Assembly (NCBI GenBank): GCA_002842735.1
Contig: PHEB01000005.1
Coordinates: 1-64,000 of the forward strand
Length of the DNA: 64,000 nt
Origin: Alphaproteobacteria bacterium HGW-Alphaproteobacteria-7
GTDB taxonomy: Bacteria; Pseudomonadota; Alphaproteobacteria; Sphingomonadales; Sphingomonadaceae
Direction of reading: 5' to 3'
In this document: piece after piece, positions 59,761 through 64,000 of the stretch
How positions within the stretch are numbered: position 1 is the stretch's first letter
How the letters are laid out: the number at the start of each line of letters is the position of its first letter
Position numbers and translations under genes: made by a program
Notes under the pieces: generated by a model
The model's database searches: none
What the model was told of the DNA's origin: nothing
Seen by the model: only the letters and a program-made list of their open reading frames with translations

Positions 59761-60192
59761 TCAGCGCTTTTTGCCGAACAGATTATCAAGCGCCAGCGTA
59801 TCCAGTTCGCGCAGCGCAATCAGCGCCAGCGCCGCGCCCGCCACCGTCAGCGAAGGGAAGAACAACAGGTTTGCGTCTTCGGGCTTGGCAAACAGGTATT
59901 GGCCATAGGGATCAAGGAAGTGCCGCCAGATCGGCAGCACACCGCCAACCAGAATAACCGCTGATCCGATCAGGCTATATTTGCGAAACAGGCCAAACAC
60001 GACGAGCAGGCCCAACACCACTTCAAACCCGGCAAACGCCAATTGCAAGGTGCTGTCAGCACCCACGCCGCCGTAGTATTTATTGGCTAGTTTCGGCCCC
60101 ATCCCTTCGCTCAGCAGCCGCACGCCGCCCCACAGCACCAGCAGCATTCCGGTTCCCACCCGCATGATCAGCAGGGAAATCTTGGTAAGCAT
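59761..60192 (-). CDS. DoxX-like membrane protein
   Basis: 143-residue protein with four hydrophobic helices, starting MLTKISLLIMRVGTGMLLVL, with GVRLLSEGMGPK and WRHFLDPYGQY in the loops. It is similar to DoxX/DoxD-type four-helix proteins; the precise function in this subfamily is unknown. The start at 60192 follows the disulfide oxidoreductase gene by 27 bp on the same strand, and RBS GAGA lies just before the ATG. Confidence 0.72.
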   Translation of the reverse strand: MLTKISLLIMRVGTGMLLVLWGGVRLLSEGMGPKLANKYYGGVGADSTLQLAFAGFEVVLGLLVVFGLFRKYSLIGSAVILVGGVLPIWRHFLDPYGQYLFAKPEDANLLFFPSLTVAGAALALIALRELDTLALDNLFGKKR

Positions 60193-60219
60193 CTCTCGTT
60201 CTCCCGATGTGCAGAGCGA

Positions 60220-62358
60220 TCAGCCGCGTCGCCATGCGTGGTAGCGTTCAACCCATTTCAGCACGCCTTCCGGCTTGTTCGCGCGTTTCCAGTTTCCGGC
60301 CGCAAACTTGTTGGCCTCGGCCATGGTCGGATAGGAATGGATCGTGCCGAGGATCTTGTTTAGCCCGATCCCGTGCTTCATCGCCAGCACATATTCGGCC
60401 AGCAATTCGCCCGCGTGGCTGCCTACGATGGTGGCGCCCAGCACCTTGTCCTTGCCCGGCGCGGTCAACACTTTGACAAAGCCGCGCGTTTCGCTTTCGG
60501 CAATCGCCCGGTCGAGATCGTCGAGGTCATAACGGGTCACGTCAACCGCGATGCCCTGCTCCGCCGCCTCACGTTCATTAATGCCGACCCGCGCGATTTC
60601 GGGATCGAGGAAAGTCACCGCCGGGATCACGCGGTAATCGGCCTTGAACTTCTTGAAGGTGCCGAACAACGCGTTGACGCTGGCATACCATGCCTGATGG
60701 CTGGCGGTGTGGGTGAACTGATACGGCCCCGCCACATCGCCCGCGGCAAAGATATTGGGGAACTTGGTCGCCAGAAATTCATCGGTAGTGACGGTGCGGT
60801 CGGTATCGACGCCGATGTCCTCCAGCCCGAACCCGGTCAGCCGCGCCTTGCGCCCGATCGCAACGATCAGCGCATCATAGGCGATGCGCACTTCCTGCCC
60901 GCCATGTTCGGCGATCAGCGCGCCGTCTTCGACCCGCACCGCCTTGTGATCGGTAAGCACGGTGACGCCCGATTCCTCCAGCACGTTGCGCGCAAGGCTG
61001 GACACGTCCGCGTCTTCGCGGCCCAGCAATTCGGGCATCATTTCAACCTGCGTGACGCGCGATCCGAGCCGCGCGAGCGCTTGTGACAATTCGCACCCAA
61101 TCGGCCCGCCGCCAAGGATAATGACCCGCGCGGGCGCTTTATCCAGCTTGGCAAAGGCATCCCACAGCGTTTCGCTGGTGAGGTAGCCGCTGTCTTCGAT
61201 CCCGGGAATCGGCGGCACCACGGGATCGGCACCGCTGGCGATGATGATGCTGCGGGTGGTGAGCCGCTGGGTGCCGCCATCGTTGCGCGCGATTTCAACC
61301 GTCCACGGATCGATGATCGTCGCATAACCCTGGACCACATCAACGCCGAGTTCGGTGTAGCGTTCGACAGAATCGTGCGGTTCAATCGTCTTGATCGTGT
61401 CCAGCACCCGCGCCATCACTGCCTTGAACGGCACCTTGGGTTCGCTCGCTTCCAGCCCGTATTTGTCGGCATTTCGCATCATCGCGGCGACCTTGGCGCT
61501 TTTGATCAACGCCTTGGACGGCACGCAGCCGGTGTTGAGACAATCGCCGCCCATGTCCTTGGCCTCGACCAGCGTGACGCTCGCCTTCACCTGCGCGGCG
61601 ATATAGGCGGAGACAAGCCCCGCAGAACCGCCGCCGATCACCACCAGATTGCGGTCGAACTTTTTGGGCTTGGTAAACCCGGCATAGACTTTCCGGCGTT
61701 TGATCACCCCGATAATCCCCTTGGCCAGCCACGGCACGATGCCCAGCAGCGCAAAACTCGCGAGCACCCCGGGCGAGGCAATGCCCGACAAGCTGTCAAT
61801 CTGCGCAAGCTGCGTGCCCGCGTTCACGTAAACAATGGTGCCGAGTAGCATCCCCAGCTGGCTCACCCAAGCATAAGTCCAGGTGCGGATACGGGTCAGG
61901 CCCATCACCAGATTGACCACAAAGAACGGGAACACCGGGATCATCCGCAAGGAAAACAGATAGAACGGCCCATCACGCTCCAGCCCGGCGTTGATCGCCT
62001 TCAGCCGCTCACCAAAACGCGCCTCAATACTGTCGCGCAGCACGTAGCGCGATGACAGGAAGGCCAGCGTCGCCCCCAAAGTGGAGGCGAAGGAGACAAG
62101 GATGGTGCCTCCTACCACGCCGAACAGCGCGCCAGCCGCCAGCGTCAGGATCGCGGCTCCCGGAATGGATGCGGCAGTCACCAGCACATAGGCGATGAAG
62201 AACCCGGCGATTACCGCCAGCGGGTTGCGCTGCTGGAACGCAGCGACATCGCCGGCCAGCGCCTTGATCCCATCAAGCGTGAGATATTGGCCAAGGTCAA
62301 AAATGAAATAGGCCGCAACCAGCGCGGCCAGCGCGGCAAGAATGACAATTTTCTTCAA
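60220..62358 (-). CDS. VTT-domain/pyridine nucleotide-disulfide oxidoreductase fusion
   Basis: 712-residue fusion. Residues ~1-220 form a TVP38/TMEM64 (VTT, SNARE-associated) membrane domain with GAAILTLAAGALFGVVGGTI and RMIPVFPFFVVNLVMGL. Residues ~225-712 form a mercuric-reductase/dihydrolipoamide-dehydrogenase-like flavoenzyme with GGGSAGLVSAYIAAQ, the redox disulfide GGDCLNTGCVPSKALIKS, NADH-site ILGGGPIGCELSQALARLG, FAD-site NIFAAGDVAGPYQF and the C-terminal HSYPTMAEANKFAA. There is no N-terminal metal-binding domain and no C-terminal Cys pair, so it is not a mercuric reductase. The TTG start at 62358 is chosen because AAGGAG lies 6 bases upstream. Confidence 0.88.
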   Translation of the reverse strand: MKKIVILAALAALVAAYFIFDLGQYLTLDGIKALAGDVAAFQQRNPLAVIAGFFIAYVLVTAASIPGAAILTLAAGALFGVVGGTILVSFASTLGATLAFLSSRYVLRDSIEARFGERLKAINAGLERDGPFYLFSLRMIPVFPFFVVNLVMGLTRIRTWTYAWVSQLGMLLGTIVYVNAGTQLAQIDSLSGIASPGVLASFALLGIVPWLAKGIIGVIKRRKVYAGFTKPKKFDRNLVVIGGGSAGLVSAYIAAQVKASVTLVEAKDMGGDCLNTGCVPSKALIKSAKVAAMMRNADKYGLEASEPKVPFKAVMARVLDTIKTIEPHDSVERYTELGVDVVQGYATIIDPWTVEIARNDGGTQRLTTRSIIIASGADPVVPPIPGIEDSGYLTSETLWDAFAKLDKAPARVIILGGGPIGCELSQALARLGSRVTQVEMMPELLGREDADVSSLARNVLEESGVTVLTDHKAVRVEDGALIAEHGGQEVRIAYDALIVAIGRKARLTGFGLEDIGVDTDRTVTTDEFLATKFPNIFAAGDVAGPYQFTHTASHQAWYASVNALFGTFKKFKADYRVIPAVTFLDPEIARVGINEREAAEQGIAVDVTRYDLDDLDRAIAESETRGFVKVLTAPGKDKVLGATIVGSHAGELLAEYVLAMKHGIGLNKILGTIHSYPTMAEANKFAAGNWKRANKPEGVLKWVERYHAWRRG

Positions 62359-62400
62359 AACAAACTCCTTGCCCAGCATTCGCCGCCACACGGGCGCAAG

Positions 62401-63452
62401 TTACGCTTTTTTCGCAAGTGCAGCATATTTTGCGATCCAGCGCCTGTCGATCCCGTGCTTCAATCGCAACACCCAGCCCCCCTGCGCGGCCAATGGGCCA
62501 TAGCTGGCAATCGCCGATCCGTCGCCGGTATTCATCAAATAGAGGTTATGGGCGCGCGGGTGATAGGCGGCGCGCGGCTTCTCTCCCGCCAGGCAGTTGC
62601 GGAGATTGGCCGCGATCACCGGGCCTGCGAACACCGCATGAACGCCGGAATGGGCCAGCACCCGGTCAGTGCGCGCGGCGACGTCTCCGGCGGCAAAGAT
62701 GTGCGGGTGTGATGGGGATTGGTGATGCTGGTTGACGCTGATGAAGCCCGCATCGTCCACCGCCAGCCCGCTTTCGCGCACCCAGCGCGGCGCGGCGCTG
62801 CCCAGCGCAGTGATGATGGCATCGGCGGGTTCCAGCGACTGCGCGCCCGCCCTGCGGCGACGCGGCGCTGCACTGCGGGCGCAAATCCGGGGAGCAGGCC
62901 GTCCTGCCCTGTCACCAGCGTTACCTGCGGCGGAGCGGCGTTACCGCGGCGATTGCGGATCGCGAAGGCCAGTTCCACACCCCCCGCGCCGCCGCCTGCG
63001 ACCACCACATGAGTCAGCGCCTGCCCCGATGCCGATAACGCCGCCAGCCGATCCACAAAGCCGCCAATCGGGCGCACGTCGATCAGGCGCGGATCATCGC
63101 CCAGCAGCGCCGCGCCGCGCCCTTCGCCGCCGGTGTCGAATGATGCGATGTCAAAGGTGATTTCCCCTCCCCCCGCCGTGCGCACACGCCGGGCATCGGG
63201 ATCAAGCCCGGTGCAGGAATCGAGCACCAGTTCAACCCCGGCACGCTGCGCCAGCGCGGCCAGATCGACCAGCGCCTCATCGCGGCTATGCTGCCCTGCG
63301 ATCCAGCCCGGAACCATGCCTGAATAGCGCAATGTCGGCTGCGGGGTCAGCAATACCGCGCGCGTGTCCGCAGGCACGCCGCGCACAATCCAGTCCGCCA
63401 GCACCGCAACATGCGCGTGCCCGCCGCCAACCAGCAGGAGTGTCTGGGTCAA
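62401..63452 (-). pseudogene. FAD-dependent oxidoreductase (NDH-2/SelD-N-like), frameshifted with an internal deletion
   Basis: The upstream part (TTG at 63452, AAAGGA upstream) reads MTQTLLLVGGGHAHVAVLADW, a Rossmann start typical of the FAD oxidoreductases found alone or fused to SelD, and continues to PGFAPAVQRRVAA (~62866). The downstream part, in another frame, continues as AQSLEPADAIITALGSAAPR, then SHPHIFAAGDVAAR, to the stop at 62401. Relatives have about 25 more residues between the two parts, so roughly 60-75 bp are missing and the frame is lost. As sequenced, the product would be truncated. It lies 42 bp upstream of the disulfide oxidoreductase gene. The deletion is either real decay or a sequence error. 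Confidence 0.75.
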
Positions 63453-63563
63453 TGCGCTGTCCTTTGCTGCGGTTGTGCAGGTCGCCCCAACCCCATCGCG
63501 CGCGGTTCGATTGCGCGCAAGGTTTGGATGCCAGAACACCACACCGAGATGCCGCAAGGGTGG

Positions 63564-64000
63564 TTAGAACTTACCCCGCAGCGCCTGATACGCCGCAGCG
63601 GCCACGGTGTTGGCGAGGTTGAGCGAGCGGATCACCTCTGACCGCATCGGCAGGTGGAACAGGCGGTCGGGGTTCTGGTCAATGATGGGCTGCGGGATGC
63701 CCTTGGTTTCCTGCCCGAACACCAGCATCGCATCATCGGGATAGGCGGGTTCATAGAAGCTGCGGCTGCCGAATTCCTCGAACAGGAACAGTTGATCTTC
63801 GCGCGGGGTGCGCGCGGCGAGGAACGCCTCCCAATTGGCATATTCGGTCAGATTGACGTGGGGCCAGTAATCCAGCCCCGCCCGCTTTACCTGTCTGTCA
63901 GAAATGTCGAAGCCGAGCGGGTGGATCAGGATCAGCTCCATCCCCAACGCCACACAGGTACGCCCGATCGCCCCCGTATTACCGGGGATTTCGGGCTGGA
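63564..64000 (-). CDS. trmL: tRNA (cytidine(34)-2'-O)-methyltransferase, 5' end outside window
   Basis: SPOUT-fold methyltransferase modifying the wobble base of certain tRNA-Leu species. From the window edge the frame reads QPEIPGNTGAIGRTCVALGM, then ELILIHPLGFDISDRQVKRAG, DAMLVFGQETKGIPQPII near the middle, and the knot-forming MRSEVIRSLNLANTVAAAAY at the end. These are the three conserved SPOUT motifs of TrmL. About 145 residues are visible, and only a few N-terminal residues are missing beyond base 64000. Confidence 0.9.
   Translation of the reverse strand, partial: QPEIPGNTGAIGRTCVALGMELILIHPLGFDISDRQVKRAGLDYWPHVNLTEYANWEAFLAARTPREDQLFLFEEFGSRSFYEPAYPDDAMLVFGQETKGIPQPIIDQNPDRLFHLPMRSEVIRSLNLANTVAAAAYQALRGKF

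Noticed and set aside
60220-62358. Mercuric reductase (merA)
   Set aside because: No heavy-metal-binding N-terminal domain, no C-terminal Cys pair and no mer genes nearby.

Overview
The window is GC-rich, dense DNA from an alphaproteobacterium, most likely a member of the Sphingomonadales (Erythrobacter/Sphingomonas-like). This rests on the gene families (TonB receptors paired with tryptophan-halogenase-like flavoproteins, CIO-type cytochrome bd with a DUF2474-type small subunit, a QueT/YhhQ transporter, a split BigR/Blh-type sulfur cluster) and on frequent GTG/TTG starts and ATGA/TGATG/TAATG gene overlaps. Two perfect 16-bp ParB sites (parS) 23 kb apart suggest that it is chromosomal and close to the replication origin.

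Layout. 1-150: end of an IS481-like element inserted at TCTAGA, then an 11-bp repeat cluster. 153-4907: parS, alanine dehydrogenase, a succinate-semialdehyde-type dehydrogenase, a 2-hydroxy-acid oxidase homologue that has lost its active-site segment, and a cytochrome c'-like protein. 5018-7735: cytochrome bd operon with a 4 x 36-bp repeat array inserted exactly between cydB and its small subunit. 7862-15189: a 1-Cys peroxiredoxin, then a sulfide/persulfide operon (persulfide dioxygenase, two YeeE/YedE halves, DUF2892, DUF442 phosphatase-like protein, SQR, SulP) divergent from a second peroxiredoxin and an ArsR regulator. 15256-19891: tRNA-Arg(TCT), a queuosine-precursor transporter, ppx and ppk.

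20051-34490 is the most interesting part. A compact virB operon (B1-B2-B3-B4-B6-B9-B10-B11; no B5, B7, B8 or D4 seen) is preceded by a sequence matching the PHO box at every consensus position. It is followed by a TPR protein, a lipoprotein and TonB receptor pair with weaker PHO-like boxes upstream, and a winged-helix response regulator with a degenerate receiver and its own PHO-like box. With ppk/ppx next door this looks like a phosphate-starvation island that includes an unusual type IV secretion-like machine. One parS site lies inside virB6.

34497-39292: ferredoxin-NADP reductase and a ferric-iron ABC transporter (fbpA, fbpC, divergent fbpB) with a Fur-like box. 39343-53620: maltodextrin locus (GH97, three GH13 enzymes, an MFS sugar transporter, a LacI repressor, a TonB receptor) with a decayed flavin-halogenase-like gene. 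53995-56278: DUF6445 protein and an intact halogenase-like gene. 56349-64000: lipoprotein cytochrome c, DUF1499 protein, CDP-alcohol phosphatidyltransferase, NupC, DoxX, a membrane-anchored disulfide oxidoreductase fusion, a frameshifted FAD oxidoreductase, and trmL cut by the window end.

Three unrelated flavoproteins (near 3.4, 49.3 and 62.9 kb) have short internal deletions in conserved regions. These are either real decay or sequence errors, and both readings are kept open. All family assignments come from reading motifs by eye; no database search was run.
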